A stretch of 64,000 bases of DNA, from NCBI RefSeq assembly GCF_019947135.1, contig NZ_JAGSHT010000010.1, positions 62,001 through 126,000 of the forward strand. Reading direction: 5' to 3'. The notes under the pieces were generated by a model. It was given only the letters and a program-made list of their open reading frames with translations. It was not told the origin of the DNA and made no database searches. This document shows, piece after piece, positions 46,901 to 58,537 of the stretch; the first letter of the stretch is position 1, and every line of letters starts with the position of its first letter. A program made the position numbers and the translations under genes. The stretch comes from Occultella gossypii. GTDB taxonomy: Bacteria > Actinomycetota > Actinomycetes > Actinomycetales > Beutenbergiaceae.

Positions 46901-47152
46901 ATGGAAGCGCGATTCCTCTCTCTCGCGGACGTGACGGAGGTCCTGCAGATCACGATGTCGCAGGCGCGCGCCCTCGTGCGCAGCGGGGAGCTGAAGGCGA
47001 TCCAGATCGGCGGCAAGGGCACCTGGCGCGTCGAGAACACCGAGCTCGAGGCGTACATCGCCCGGATGTACAAGCGCACCCAGGAGCGGATCGCCCATGG
47101 CGGGGACCCGATGGCGGACCTCGACGACACCGCACCGCTGACCGAGGGCTGA
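46901..47152 (+). CDS. BldC-like helix-turn-helix DNA-binding protein
   Basis: Encodes 83 residues (85 if the ATG at 46895 is used). FLSLADVTEVLQITMSQARALVRSGELKAIQIGGKGTWRVENTELEAYI is the MerR-like winged helix of excisionase/BldC-type regulators; the C-terminal tail is acidic. In streptomycetes BldC controls development by binding as head-to-tail oligomers. The length is close to BldC. The gene is divergent from the CpaB-like gene, so it may control that pair. Confidence 0.8.
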   Translation: MEARFLSLADVTEVLQITMSQARALVRSGELKAIQIGGKGTWRVENTELEAYIARMYKRTQERIAHGGDPMADLDDTAPLTEG

Positions 47153-47216
47153 CGCCCACGGCCCCAGGACCGCGCGCACGGGCGGGCCAGGGGTCATCGG
47201 CAGCGCCGTGCCGGAG

Positions 47217-47222
47217 TAGGTT
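47217..47222 (+). promoter_or_regulatory. Leaderless -10 box (TAGGTT) for the pucR-like gene
   Basis: TAGGTT ends 6 nt before the ATG at 47229, with CGGGCG between them. Confidence 0.5.
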
Positions 47223-47228
47223 CGGGCG

Positions 47229-48791
47229 ATGAGGCTGCGCGACCTCCTCGACGCCGAGGACCTGGACCTGCGACTGCTGGTCGGGGACGACAGCGCACTC
47301 GAGGCGCCGGTCAACGTCGTCTACACGACGGACCTGATCGACCCCGGCCGATACCTGAGCGGCGGGGAGCTGGTGATATCCGGCCTGATGTGGCGGCAGG
47401 GGCCGGCCGACTCGGAGACCTTCGTCGCGACCATCCGGGCCGCTGGGGCGGTGGCGCTGGCCGCCGGCACGGCCTACTTCGGTCCGGTGCCGCAGGACGT
47501 GGTCGCCGCCTGCGCCCGCCATGGGCTGGTCCTGTTCGAGGTGCCGCCGCCGGTCTCCTTCGCCACCCTCACCGAGTACATCGTGGGCCGCGTCGGTACC
47601 GAGCGGGGCGACCAGCTCGCCGCCCGCCTGGACCGCCAGCGCCGGCTGCTGCTCGCTCTGGCGCAGGGCTACAACGTGGCCGAACTGCTCGGACAGGTGC
47701 GGGCCGAGACCGGCCTGGCCTGCCGGGTGCTGACGCCGAGCGGACGCCGGCTCGCCGGGGAGGGCGACCCGCTCTCCGACGCGACGCTCGACCACATCAC
47801 CGAGGCCTACCTGCGGGCCCCGCGGCTGCCGACCGTGGTGACCGTGCCGACGGAGCCGGGCGACGCCGTCGGGCCGTGGTCGGTGTTCGCCGGCGCCGGT
47901 GCCCTCGCGGACCGGGTGACCACCACGATGGTGCTCGTCGAGGGCAACTGGGCGGACTGGCCGGAGGACCACCTGGACACGATCACCCAGCTCTGCGCCG
48001 TCGTGGCCCTGGACGAGGCACGCAGGGCGCCGGTGCGGCAGGTCGCGCACACCCTGGCCGACGGCGTCCTCGCGCTCGTGGCGCAGGGGCACGGCTCCGG
48101 CGCCGAGGCGCACGCGTTGCTGGACCAGTGCGGTGTAGACCCCCACGAGCCGTTCGTCGCGGTGGTTGCCGGGCCCGGCCCGGGCGCGCCGGCCGGTGCC
48201 ACAGGCGCGATCCTGGACGACGTCGCCGCGCACCTCGGGCGCGGTGCGGTGGGTTCGGTCGGGCCCGACGGCGTGACGCTGGCGCTGGTGCCGGCGGCGC
48301 GTGTGGACGCCGCCGAGCGGGTCCGGGCCGCGGCCCTGCGGCTGACGCCGGCCATGGGGGCACGCCGCTTCTGCGTCGGCATCAGCGCGCGCACCACCGA
48401 CGCGGCGATCGCCGGTGCCCTGGACGAGGCCCGGCACGCGTTCGCCCTCGCGCGGCTGCGCCCGGCACCGGTGGAGGTGGTCACCGCGGCCGAGGTGACC
48501 AGCCATGTCGGTCTGCTCGCGGCGGTGCCGGACGAGGTCCGGCGGGCGTTCTCGGCCCGGGTGCTCGGCGCCCTGGCCACCCGTCGGGCCGAGCACCAGG
48601 ACGCGTCGCTGGAGGAGACCCTCGTGACGTTCCTCGAGAACGACGGATCCTGGACCCGGACCGCCCAGGCGCTCCACCTGCACGTGAACACCGTGCGGTA
48701 CCGGATCGGCCGGGTCGAGGAGCTCACCGGCAGGGACCTGTCCCGGTTCGCCGACCGGGTGGACGTCTTCCTCGCGCTGGGGCTGCGGTGA
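47229..48791 (+). CDS. PucR-family transcriptional regulator of purine catabolism
   Basis: Encodes 520 residues. An N-terminal PucR-like domain begins MRLRDLLDAEDLDLRLLVG and continues through the conserved DLIDPGRYLSGGELVISGL; a middle GGDEF-like GAF region follows; the C-terminal helix-turn-helix is LEETLVTFLENDGSWTRTAQALHLHVNTVRYRIGRVEEL. PucR proteins activate purine degradation genes. The adjacent guanine deaminase and NCS2 permease genes (opposite strand, convergent) are the obvious targets. Start is ATG at a leaderless promoter. Confidence 0.9.
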   Translation: MRLRDLLDAEDLDLRLLVGDDSALEAPVNVVYTTDLIDPGRYLSGGELVISGLMWRQGPADSETFVATIRAAGAVALAAGTAYFGPVPQDVVAACARHGLVLFEVPPPVSFATLTEYIVGRVGTERGDQLAARLDRQRRLLLALAQGYNVAELLGQVRAETGLACRVLTPSGRRLAGEGDPLSDATLDHITEAYLRAPRLPTVVTVPTEPGDAVGPWSVFAGAGALADRVTTTMVLVEGNWADWPEDHLDTITQLCAVVALDEARRAPVRQVAHTLADGVLALVAQGHGSGAEAHALLDQCGVDPHEPFVAVVAGPGPGAPAGATGAILDDVAAHLGRGAVGSVGPDGVTLALVPAARVDAAERVRAAALRLTPAMGARRFCVGISARTTDAAIAGALDEARHAFALARLRPAPVEVVTAAEVTSHVGLLAAVPDEVRRAFSARVLGALATRRAEHQDASLEETLVTFLENDGSWTRTAQALHLHVNTVRYRIGRVEELTGRDLSRFADRVDVFLALGLR

Positions 48792-48795
48792 GGCG

Positions 48796-49308
48796 TCAGT
48801 ACGCCACGCGGTCGGGGCGGGCGAGCCAGTCGTCGAACGGACCAGCCGCCCCCGGGACCTTGAGCGAGACGACCTCGGTGTCCCACTCGGAGCGGTCCTT
48901 GGCGAACAGCTCGTAGAACGCGAGGTCGTCGAAGCCGCCGCGGGCCGCGTCGTAACGGTCCGCGGCATACACGACCCGGTCGACGCGCGCCCACAGGGCG
49001 GCCGACAGGCACAGCGGGCACGGTTCGCAGGAGGTGTACAGCACCGTCCCGGTCAGGCGGTAGTCCCCGAGCGCGGACGCCGCCGCACGGATCGCGCAGA
49101 CCTCGGCGTGCGCCGTCGGGTCGTTGTCACGCGTGACCCGGTTGACCCCCCGCCCGAGGATCTGACCGTCGCGCACGATGAGCGCCCCGAACGGGCCGCC
49201 CCCGTCGGCGACGTTGCTGCGAGCGAGGGCGACGGCCTCGGCGAGCCAGTGCTCCTGCCTGGGGTCCGCGGTCATCATCCGCCCCTCCGCGAGTTCGATG
49301 TGGCTCAT
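48796..49308 (-). CDS. Nucleoside/guanine deaminase (CDA superfamily)
   Basis: Encodes 170 residues. The zinc-binding motifs are THAEVCAIRAA (His and catalytic Glu; reads TAHAEV) and SCEPCPLCLSAALWA (two Cys). LGRGVNRVTRDNDP and RVVYAADRYDAARGGFDD near the substrate site resemble Bacillus-type guanine deaminase rather than tRNA adenosine deaminase. It would convert guanine to xanthine. ATG at 49308 follows AGGGAG and is 2 bp past the stop of the permease fusion gene, forming a purine operon. Confidence 0.88.
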   Translation of the reverse strand: MSHIELAEGRMMTADPRQEHWLAEAVALARSNVADGGGPFGALIVRDGQILGRGVNRVTRDNDPTAHAEVCAIRAAASALGDYRLTGTVLYTSCEPCPLCLSAALWARVDRVVYAADRYDAARGGFDDLAFYELFAKDRSEWDTEVVSLKVPGAAGPFDDWLARPDRVAY

Positions 49309-49310
49309 GG

Positions 49311-51233
49311 TCAGCTCCCTGCTCGGTCCAGGCTACGCGTGCGCGCGGCGCTGATGGGGTTGGCGTCCGCGACGAGTGACTCGAAACGGTGGTTGGCGAT
49401 CTTGGCGATCTCGATGATGGCGGTGGCGTGTTCCTGGGCGTCGGAGTTCGACAGCCGCTCCCACCCCGAGGCGAGCACGCGTTCGCGGGCACCGATGTCA
49501 CGCACGCAGGAGATCAGCGGGACCCCGAACCGTTCGCGATAGGTGCCCGTGAGGCGGGTGAACTCGTCCTGGGACTCCTCGTCGAGCCGGGTCAGGCCCA
49601 CTTCGGACTGCTCCGCGGCCGAGTCCGCGCCGGCCTCCTCGCCGAGCCCGCCGAGGTCCGGGTAGGCCTGCATCAGCGTCCGCTGCTCGTCGACTCCGCC
49701 GGCGAACAGGGCCTCCTGCAGGGCCATCCGCAGCGTCTGGGTGTCGCCGAACGGGCGCCGGTCATAGGCACGCTCGGCCACCCAGCCCTCCCCCTGGACC
49801 AGCGCGGCGAAGGTGGCGACGAACTCCTCGCGGCTCATCGCATTGACCTGGCTGAGAGAGATCGAGTCGGCACCGGGCCGGCCCGCGACGGCCGGTCCCC
49901 GGCCCCGCCCGACGTGGTGGAACACCAGGTTCAGTCCGATCGCGGTGATGCTGCCGAGCGTGATGCCGCTGCCGAAGATGATCTCCGCCCAGGACGGCAC
50001 CGCCTGGGCGACCGCCGGCTGCGCGGTCACGAGCAGGGCCAGCCCGATGCTCGTGCCGACGATGACGATGTTGCGGTGGTCGTTGAAGTCCACCCGGGAG
50101 AGGGTCTGGATGCCCACCACGGCGACGGTGGCGAACATCGCCAGTGCGGCGCCGCCGAGGACCGGGTGCGGGATGCCCGCCACCACGGCGCCGGCCTTGG
50201 GCAGCAGGCCGAGCCCGATCATGATCAGACCCGCGGCGGCAACCACGTACCGGCTCTTCACCCGGGTCAGCCGCACCAGGCCGACGTTCTCCGCGAAGCA
50301 GGTGTAGGGGAAGGAGTTGAGCACCCCACCCAGCGTGGTGGCCAGCCCGTCCGCGCGCAGCGCCCGGGCGATGTCGACCTTGCTGATGCGCTTGTCCACG
50401 ATCTCCCCGGTGGCGAACACGTCACCGGTGGTCTCCACCGCGGTGATGAGCATGACGACGATCATCGAGATGATCGCCGCGGCGCTGAACTGCGGCCAGC
50501 CGAAGTAGAACGGCGTGGTCACACCGACCCACGCGGACTCGGCAACCCCGCCGAAGTGGGCGTCCCCGAACGCCCACGCGGCCAGCGTGCCGACCACCAG
50601 TCCGATGAGCACGGCCACCGTGGCCATGAAGCCCTTGAAGATCCGCTGGATCGCCACGATCAGGGCGAGGGTGCCCAGTGCGTAGGCGAGGTTCCGCGGG
50701 TTCGTGGGGTCGCCGCCGGCGCCACCGACCGCGTCCTGGGCCGCCACCGGCAGCAGCGCGATGCCGATGATCAGGATCACGGTGCCGGTCACCACCGGTG
50801 GGAAGAACCGGATAAGGCGGGCGAAGAAGGGTGCGATCAGGAACGTGAACAGCCCGGCCACGATGACCGCGCCGTAGATCACCAGCAGCCCGTCTGTGCC
50901 GCCGCCGGCGGCGAGGCCGATCGCGATCATCGGGCTCACGGCGGTGAACGTGACCCCCTGCAGCAGCGGGAGCCGGACCCCGACCTTCCAGAACCCGATC
51001 GACTGGATGATCGAAGCGATCCCACAGGTGAACAGGTCCGCGTTGATCAGGTGGATCAGTTCGCGCTCGTCGAGTCCGATGGCCCCGGCCAGCAGGATCG
51101 GGACGATGACGGCGCCGGCGTAGAACGCGAGCACGTGCTGCAGCCCGTACACGGCGAGTTTGCCCGTGGGCAGTCGCTCGTCGACCGGATGGACGGACCG
51201 GGTGCGGGTGGGGCTGGGTGTCGCAACAGACAT
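49311..51233 (-). CDS. NCS2 purine permease fused to OHCU-decarboxylase-like domain
   Basis: Encodes 640 residues from ATG 51233. Residues 1-455 are a 12-14 helix NCS2 nucleobase permease: LQHVLAFYAGAVIVPILLA, ETTGDVFATGEIV (substrate Glu), GGVLNSFPYTCFAENVGLV. Residues about 475-625 match 2-oxo-4-hydroxy-4-carboxy-5-ureidoimidazoline decarboxylase, the last step of urate to allantoin: VNAMSREEFVATFAAL, SAAEQSEVGL, GVPLISCVRD and EIAKIANHRFESLV. The catalytic His of the A-H-P-D-L motif is Tyr524 here (AYPDLGG, codon 49662-49664), so decarboxylase activity is doubtful. The fusion implies urate or xanthine import coupled to ureide metabolism. Confidence 0.88.
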   Translation of the reverse strand: MSVATPSPTRTRSVHPVDERLPTGKLAVYGLQHVLAFYAGAVIVPILLAGAIGLDERELIHLINADLFTCGIASIIQSIGFWKVGVRLPLLQGVTFTAVSPMIAIGLAAGGGTDGLLVIYGAVIVAGLFTFLIAPFFARLIRFFPPVVTGTVILIIGIALLPVAAQDAVGGAGGDPTNPRNLAYALGTLALIVAIQRIFKGFMATVAVLIGLVVGTLAAWAFGDAHFGGVAESAWVGVTTPFYFGWPQFSAAAIISMIVVMLITAVETTGDVFATGEIVDKRISKVDIARALRADGLATTLGGVLNSFPYTCFAENVGLVRLTRVKSRYVVAAAGLIMIGLGLLPKAGAVVAGIPHPVLGGAALAMFATVAVVGIQTLSRVDFNDHRNIVIVGTSIGLALLVTAQPAVAQAVPSWAEIIFGSGITLGSITAIGLNLVFHHVGRGRGPAVAGRPGADSISLSQVNAMSREEFVATFAALVQGEGWVAERAYDRRPFGDTQTLRMALQEALFAGGVDEQRTLMQAYPDLGGLGEEAGADSAAEQSEVGLTRLDEESQDEFTRLTGTYRERFGVPLISCVRDIGARERVLASGWERLSNSDAQEHATAIIEIAKIANHRFESLVADANPISAARTRSLDRAGS

Positions 51234-51255
51234 GGGAACCTCGGGGAGTCGGGTC

Positions 51256-51296
51256 GATTCGTCGTCGAATCCGCGAACCAACAATCTTTCGAATCC
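51256..51296. promoter_or_regulatory. Repeated TCGAATCC motif upstream of the purine operon
   Basis: TCGAATCC occurs at 51265-51272 and 51289-51296 (24-bp period); the first copy is also part of a perfect palindrome GATTCG-TCGT-CGAATC (51256-51271). The group lies 23-63 bp upstream of the permease start, the place expected for a PucR-type or other regulator site. Confidence 0.35.
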
Positions 51297-51446
51297 TGGA
51301 ATGTGACTTCCGCGTTGTGCGCAGGTAACCACGGTCGTTCATCACGGGTGCGCCGTGCCAGTCACCAATCCGCCAACGTTCGGCCGCCAGCCCCGAACTG
51401 CCTTGGAGGATCCTCCAAAGCGGACTCCCCGGCGCCGGCGGCGCGC

Positions 51447-51953
51447 CTACGGGGAGTCGACGCTCAACAGCGCCGACCACGGCACGACGAGCACCGCCGC
51501 AGCCGTGGCCAGGTCGAGGTGATCGGCGCCGACGCGCACGATCCGGCCCCGGTGCATCCCGCCGAGGGTGTGCGTGAGCACCTCGGCTCCGTCCGCTGCA
51601 AGGGCCCGCAACACGTGCCCGAGCCGTAACCCCTGCTCGACCCGCCCGGGCGCCGGTGCGACGCCGGCCAACGGCCACGCCGCGACGACGGCGTCCATCC
51701 GGATCAGTGAGCGCCGCTCGCCCTCGCCGAGCACGAACCACGTCGGTGCGGCGTCGGTCACGAGGCCGCGGCGGTCGGTGCCGTCCACGAGGCGCGCGGT
51801 CACGGAGCGGCCCTTCGCCGCGCGCACCCGGTCCCCGAACGTGGTGGTGGCCACCTCGGCCTCCACCAGGTCCGCGACCAGCTCGCCCTGCTCGGCCCGC
51901 TGTTGCGCCACGAACTGGGCCTGGAGGTCGGCGAAGAGGTCGTCCCAGTTCAT
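51447..51953 (-). CDS. Conserved actinobacterial hypothetical protein
   Basis: Encodes 168 residues with no signal or membrane segment. An N-terminal helix MNWDDLFADLQAQFVAQQRAEQ is followed by an SH3/PRC-barrel-like strand pattern (RGLVTDAAPTWFVLGEGERRSLIRMDAVVAAWPL) and a C-terminal LATAAAVLVVPWSALLSVDS. I recognise it as the type of small protein found beside LysM/Rv3235-like genes in many actinobacteria but no function is known. It is divergent from the LysM gene. A TACTGT box lies 7 nt before the ATG. Confidence 0.6.
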   Translation of the reverse strand: MNWDDLFADLQAQFVAQQRAEQGELVADLVEAEVATTTFGDRVRAAKGRSVTARLVDGTDRRGLVTDAAPTWFVLGEGERRSLIRMDAVVAAWPLAGVAPAPGRVEQGLRLGHVLRALAADGAEVLTHTLGGMHRGRIVRVGADHLDLATAAAVLVVPWSALLSVDSP

Positions 51954-51960
51954 GGACCCA

Positions 51961-51966
51961 ACAGTA
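51961..51966 (-). promoter_or_regulatory. Leaderless -10 box (TACTGT) for the 51953 gene
   Basis: TACTGT on the minus strand ends 7 nt before the ATG at 51953. It supports that start over an in-frame ATG 30 codons upstream. Confidence 0.5.
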
Positions 51967-52071
51967 GGGAGGCCGCCCGCGTTGTCCACATGCCCGGCAC
52001 TGCTCTGGACAACGACCGCCGAAAGGACTACACCTAACTCCATCGAAAGTCACGTACCGACACGAACTGAC

Positions 52072-53112
52072 ATGAAACGCGGTGGTCTCATGCGACGGGC
52101 TCTCCTCACCCTGGGTGTCGCCGGGATCACCGGTGGGGTCGCGGCCTGGCTCGCGACGGTGGCCCTCCCCGCGGCCGCGACCCCACGCTCGGTGGACGAG
52201 GCGATCGCGCTCGGACTGCTCTGGTGCGCGCTGGGGGTCCTGGCCTGGTACTGCGTCAGCGCGGTACTGGCGCTGGGTTGTCTGGCCGCGCGGGCCGCCG
52301 GACGCGGCTGGTCCGCGGGCGAGCGTGCGCTGCGAGCAGGCGGCGCGCCGTTCATGGCGCGGATGGCCTCCGTGGGCGTCGGCGTCGCCCTGGCCGCCGG
52401 GGCGCTGGTCGCGCCCGCGCAGGCGGAACCGATGCCCGACGGCGGAGCGTCCGTCGGCGCGGACGTCACCTGGGGAGCCGGTTCCGATCGGGCGCCCGCT
52501 CCGAGTTCCGAGGCTGATCCCGAGATCGACGCCACTCCGGAGGCCGGCACCGACCCCGAGAACGGGACCGGCGCGACCGAGGTGGTCATCGGTCCCGACC
52601 TCACCTGGGGTGCGTTCGCCGCCGACGATGCGGCGACCGGCCCGGCCGACCCGACGCCTGAGCGCACGGACTCCGAGACCACCGCGAGCCCGAGCGAGGC
52701 CGCCACCGACGACGCCTCCCCCCGGCCCGAGACCGCCCCCACGAGTGGCCCGACCACGCAGCCCGAGGCCGCCACCCCGAGTGGCCCGAGCGCCACGAAC
52801 GACGCGACCACCCAACTCGACGCCACGCCCACGACCGCCACCACCAGCCAAACCGAGGCCGTCGCCCCGAGCGGGACGCCCACCCCGCGTGACGCGGCTG
52901 GCACCGCCACCGGGGCACCTCACCTGGTCGAGTCCGGCGAAACGCTCTGGTCCATCGCGGCCGCCGAACTCGCCCGTGACGCCTCGACCGTCACCGACGC
53001 CGACATCGCCGCCGCGTGGCCGCACTGGTACGCGGTGAACGCCGCAACCATCGGCCCGAACCCCGACCTCATCCAGCCCGGGCAGGAACTCGTCCCGCCC
53101 ACCAACCCCTGA
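52072..53112 (+). CDS. Membrane protein with C-terminal LysM domain
   Basis: Encodes 346 residues from ATG 52072 (an alternative ATG is at 52090). Three hydrophobic segments lie near residues 10-30, 42-65 and 98-115; a Pro/Thr/Ser/Glu-rich linker with repeated TPSGP- and ATPT-like units spans about 125-275, and a LysM domain (HLVESGETLWSIAA to LIQPGQELVPP, residues 283-343) binds peptidoglycan. It probably anchors in the membrane and touches the wall. It is followed 11 bp later by the Rv3235-like gene. Function unknown. Confidence 0.8.
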   Translation: MKRGGLMRRALLTLGVAGITGGVAAWLATVALPAAATPRSVDEAIALGLLWCALGVLAWYCVSAVLALGCLAARAAGRGWSAGERALRAGGAPFMARMASVGVGVALAAGALVAPAQAEPMPDGGASVGADVTWGAGSDRAPAPSSEADPEIDATPEAGTDPENGTGATEVVIGPDLTWGAFAADDAATGPADPTPERTDSETTASPSEAATDDASPRPETAPTSGPTTQPEAATPSGPSATNDATTQLDATPTTATTSQTEAVAPSGTPTPRDAAGTATGAPHLVESGETLWSIAAAELARDASTVTDADIAAAWPHWYAVNAATIGPNPDLIQPGQELVPPTNP

Positions 53113-53122
53113 GGAGTCCACC

Positions 53123-53662
53123 ATGAGCGTTCAGCCGATCGCCCGGCCGCGCACGGCACCGGAGCCGCCGGACACGGTGCCGCGGCTCCTGGTCGATCCG
53201 AACGCCCCGGACCGGCGGACCTGGGACCGGGTGCGCTTCTCCGGCCCGCCGGCGCCCGCCGAGGCACCGGCCGAGGACGTGGCCGACGACACCGGTCCAC
53301 GCCTGGTCTGGTCCCGCGGGGCCGTCCCCGAGCTCCCGGACGCCGGCACCTGGAGCGCCACCCTCGTCCGGGCGTGTGTCGAGGCCCTGCTCGGATCACG
53401 CCCGGCGGCCCAGCTCTCCCGCTGGCTGGACGCGGACCTGTGGACCGCGCTGAACCGGCGCGCCAGCCTCGGCATGGAGATCGCCGGCCGACCGAGTCAC
53501 CCGCCGATGGTCACGATCCGCCGGGTGCACCCGTGCGAGATCGCCGCGGGCACCTGGGAGTCGTCCGTGGTGGTGCACGACGGGAACCGGGTCAGGGCCG
53601 CCGCGATCCGGCTCGAGACCCGTCGTGGCCGGTGGCGCGCCACCGCGCTCGAGATCGGCTGA
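53123..53662 (+). CDS. Rv3235-family protein
   Basis: Encodes 179 residues. The conserved C-terminal region with ALLGSRPAAQLSRWLDADLWTALNRRA and RRVHPCEIAAGTWESSVVVHDGNRVRAAAIRLETRRGRWRATALE-type pattern marks the actinobacterial Rv3235 family, encoded near secA in many genomes. The N-terminus is Pro/Ala/Asp-rich and disordered. Function is unknown. ATG at 53123 follows GAGGAG and belongs with the LysM gene. Confidence 0.82.
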   Translation: MSVQPIARPRTAPEPPDTVPRLLVDPNAPDRRTWDRVRFSGPPAPAEAPAEDVADDTGPRLVWSRGAVPELPDAGTWSATLVRACVEALLGSRPAAQLSRWLDADLWTALNRRASLGMEIAGRPSHPPMVTIRRVHPCEIAAGTWESSVVVHDGNRVRAAAIRLETRRGRWRATALEIG

Positions 53663-53679
53663 CCCCGACGCAGTGCACG

Positions 53680-54189
53680 CTACGCCCCGGCGGGATGCCG
53701 GATGCCGACGCCGAGCGCCTCGGCGAGGCGTTCGAGTGCTGTCACGGCGCCGTGCTGCTTGATGAGGCCCTCGATCGCGTGGGCGGTTGCGACCAAGTGG
53801 TCGTCATACCACTGCACCTGCAAGATCGCGGGCAGCAACGATGCCGCCCCGACCATCCGCACGCCGACGAGGGTTCGCCCAGCCGTCCCACCCCGGTGGT
53901 CCCCGAGACCCAGCCACCGACCGACGAATGTGAAGGCTGCGTCGCTGTAGGCCACGTCGAGGCGGACGGTTTGGCCGAGGGTACGTGTGAAGAGCTTGGC
54001 CCCGAGCCGCCCGCCGACCCGCCCTCCCGAAGCGCCACCGATCGCTCCGGGAGCCCCGCCTCCGGCCATACCGCCCACCGCGCCACCGATCGCTCCGAGG
54101 TCGCCGTTCATATCGTGCAGGCGTCTCTCCAGCACCGCGAATTCGAGCAGCGGCGAGTGATGGTCCCGCTCACCGTGCAGCCGACGCAT
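53680..54189 (-). CDS. Hypothetical Gly-rich protein downstream of secA
   Basis: Encodes 169 residues from ATG 54189, four bases after the secA stop. The frame is open to 54276 but that part lies inside secA; an alternative ATG is at 54111. A Gly/Ala-rich GGAVGGMAGGGAPGAIGGASGG segment (residues 38-60) is followed by helical VRMVGAASLLPAILQVQWYDDHLVATAHAIEGLIKQH. I do not recognise a family. Its opposite orientation to the Rv3235-like gene and proximity to secA suggest it is transcribed with secA. Confidence 0.5.
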   Translation of the reverse strand: MRRLHGERDHHSPLLEFAVLERRLHDMNGDLGAIGGAVGGMAGGGAPGAIGGASGGRVGGRLGAKLFTRTLGQTVRLDVAYSDAAFTFVGRWLGLGDHRGGTAGRTLVGVRMVGAASLLPAILQVQWYDDHLVATAHAIEGLIKQHGAVTALERLAEALGVGIRHPAGA

Positions 54190-54193
54190 CTCG

Positions 54194-57178
<2,985 letters not shown>

Positions 57179-57197
57179 TCCCGGTGGATCGGATCAT

Positions 57198-57233
57198 CCG
57201 GTGTCGTTCGACACCGGTGCACCGTCCATCGTA
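57198..57233 (-). promoter_or_regulatory. Predicted secA promoter -10 and 5'-end hairpin
   Basis: A TACGAT box lies at 57233-57228 on the minus strand, predicting transcription from about 57221. The transcript would start with a perfect 8-bp stem CCGGTGTC-GTTC-GACACCGG (57198-57217) about 20 nt before the start codon. It could stabilise the mRNA or affect initiation. No good -35 is seen. Confidence 0.4.
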
Positions 57234-57291
57234 TGCGAGAGCTCCGACGGCGGTACCGGTCCGGACCGCCGATCACGGCACAGGTTCGCTC

Positions 57292-58530
57292 TCAGCGCAC
57301 CCCGGGCAGGGCGCGCGCCACGTCGCCGATGAGGTCTCCGGCGGCGTCGGCGTCGACCGTGACGTCCGGCAGGTCGAGCCAGTCCGCCATGACGCGCAGT
57401 TCCTGCGCAAGCTCATGCCCGACGGCGGTGGGAGCCTCGGGCTGGGCGAACGCGCTGCGTAGCCGCAGCACTCCGGCGGCCCGGTCGGCCTTGAGGTCGA
57501 CGCGCGCCACGAGCTCGTCGCCGAGCAGGAACGGGAGCACGTAGTAGCCGAACTGGCGCTGGGCCGCCGGCGTGTAGATCTCGATCCGGTAGTGCATCCC
57601 GAACAGCTCCAGGGTGCGCTCCCGTTCGAACACGAGCGGGTCGAACGGGGCGAGCAGGGCACGGGCGTTCGTGGCGCGCGGCCGGCGGGCCTCCGGGTGC
57701 AGGTAGGCCGGGCGGCGCCACCCGGCCACCGCCACCTCCTCCAGGTCCCCCGCGCCAACGAGCTGGGCGACGGCGGCCGACGTCTGCGCGATGGAAAGCC
57801 GGAAGTAGTCCGCGAGACCCCGGACGGTTGCCACCCCGTGGGCGCGGGCGGAGATGTCCACGAGCGCGCGGACGGCCTCGTCCTGCGGCAGGACGTCCTC
57901 GGCGAGGACCTCCGCCGGCAGCACCCGCTCGGGGAGGTCGTAGGCCCGCTCGAAGGAGGCGTTCCGGTACGCGGAGGCCACCCGCCCGACGGCGAGCATC
58001 GCCTCCAGGGAGTGCTTGGCGGCGGTCCAGTTCCAACCCCAGTTCACCTTCTCCGGGCGCTCGTGCCCGAGCAGGTCGTGCACCTGCGCCGCCGTGACAG
58101 GTCCGTGCTCGGCGACGATGTCCAGCACGGCTGCCACGGTTTCCGGGTCCTTCGCGGCCACGCCGTCGTACCAGCGGAGCGCCCGCGGTCCCTCCATCCG
58201 CCACCGCAGCAGCTGGAACGTGCGCGGGGGTACGAACGCGGCCTCGTGGGCGCGGTACTCGACGAGCCGCCGTGGCCGGGCCGGGGTCCCCGTGGTGGCC
58301 CGCTCCAGCAGGGCGACGTCGTAGGGGCCGAGCCGCGCGACCACGGGCAGCAGATGTGCCCGGGCGAGCACGTTCACCGAGTCGATCTGCAACAGTCCGA
58401 CCCGGTCGATCATCCGCTGCAGGTGCGCCATCGTGACGACGGGCGGGCGGGTCTGTGCGGGTTCCCCTGCGAGTCCCTGCGCGGCGACGGCGATCCGGCG
58501 GGCCTGGGCGAGCGTGAGCGTGCGAGGCAT
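57292..58530 (-). CDS. Winged-helix DNA glycosylase-like protein (YcaQ/AlkX family)
   Basis: Encodes 412 residues of the HTH_42 family. The motif LLQIDSVNVLARAH (residues 47-60) contains the Q-x-D catalytic pattern of YcaQ/AlkX-like crosslink-repair glycosylases; YRAHEAAFVPPR and a C-terminal LLAPFDPLVFERERTLELFG are also characteristic. Known members unhook interstrand crosslinks or repair alkylated bases. Substrate is not known here. A TAGGGT box 7 nt before the ATG suggests a leaderless transcript. Confidence 0.88.
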   Translation of the reverse strand: MPRTLTLAQARRIAVAAQGLAGEPAQTRPPVVTMAHLQRMIDRVGLLQIDSVNVLARAHLLPVVARLGPYDVALLERATTGTPARPRRLVEYRAHEAAFVPPRTFQLLRWRMEGPRALRWYDGVAAKDPETVAAVLDIVAEHGPVTAAQVHDLLGHERPEKVNWGWNWTAAKHSLEAMLAVGRVASAYRNASFERAYDLPERVLPAEVLAEDVLPQDEAVRALVDISARAHGVATVRGLADYFRLSIAQTSAAVAQLVGAGDLEEVAVAGWRRPAYLHPEARRPRATNARALLAPFDPLVFERERTLELFGMHYRIEIYTPAAQRQFGYYVLPFLLGDELVARVDLKADRAAGVLRLRSAFAQPEAPTAVGHELAQELRVMADWLDLPDVTVDADAAGDLIGDVARALPGVR

Positions 58531-58537
58531 GCGTCAG

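Noticed and set aside
50422-53124. 900-codon minus-strand frame
   Set aside because: It crosses the NCS2 permease, hypothetical and LysM genes in the wrong frame; the Arg/Gly-rich product matches nothing.
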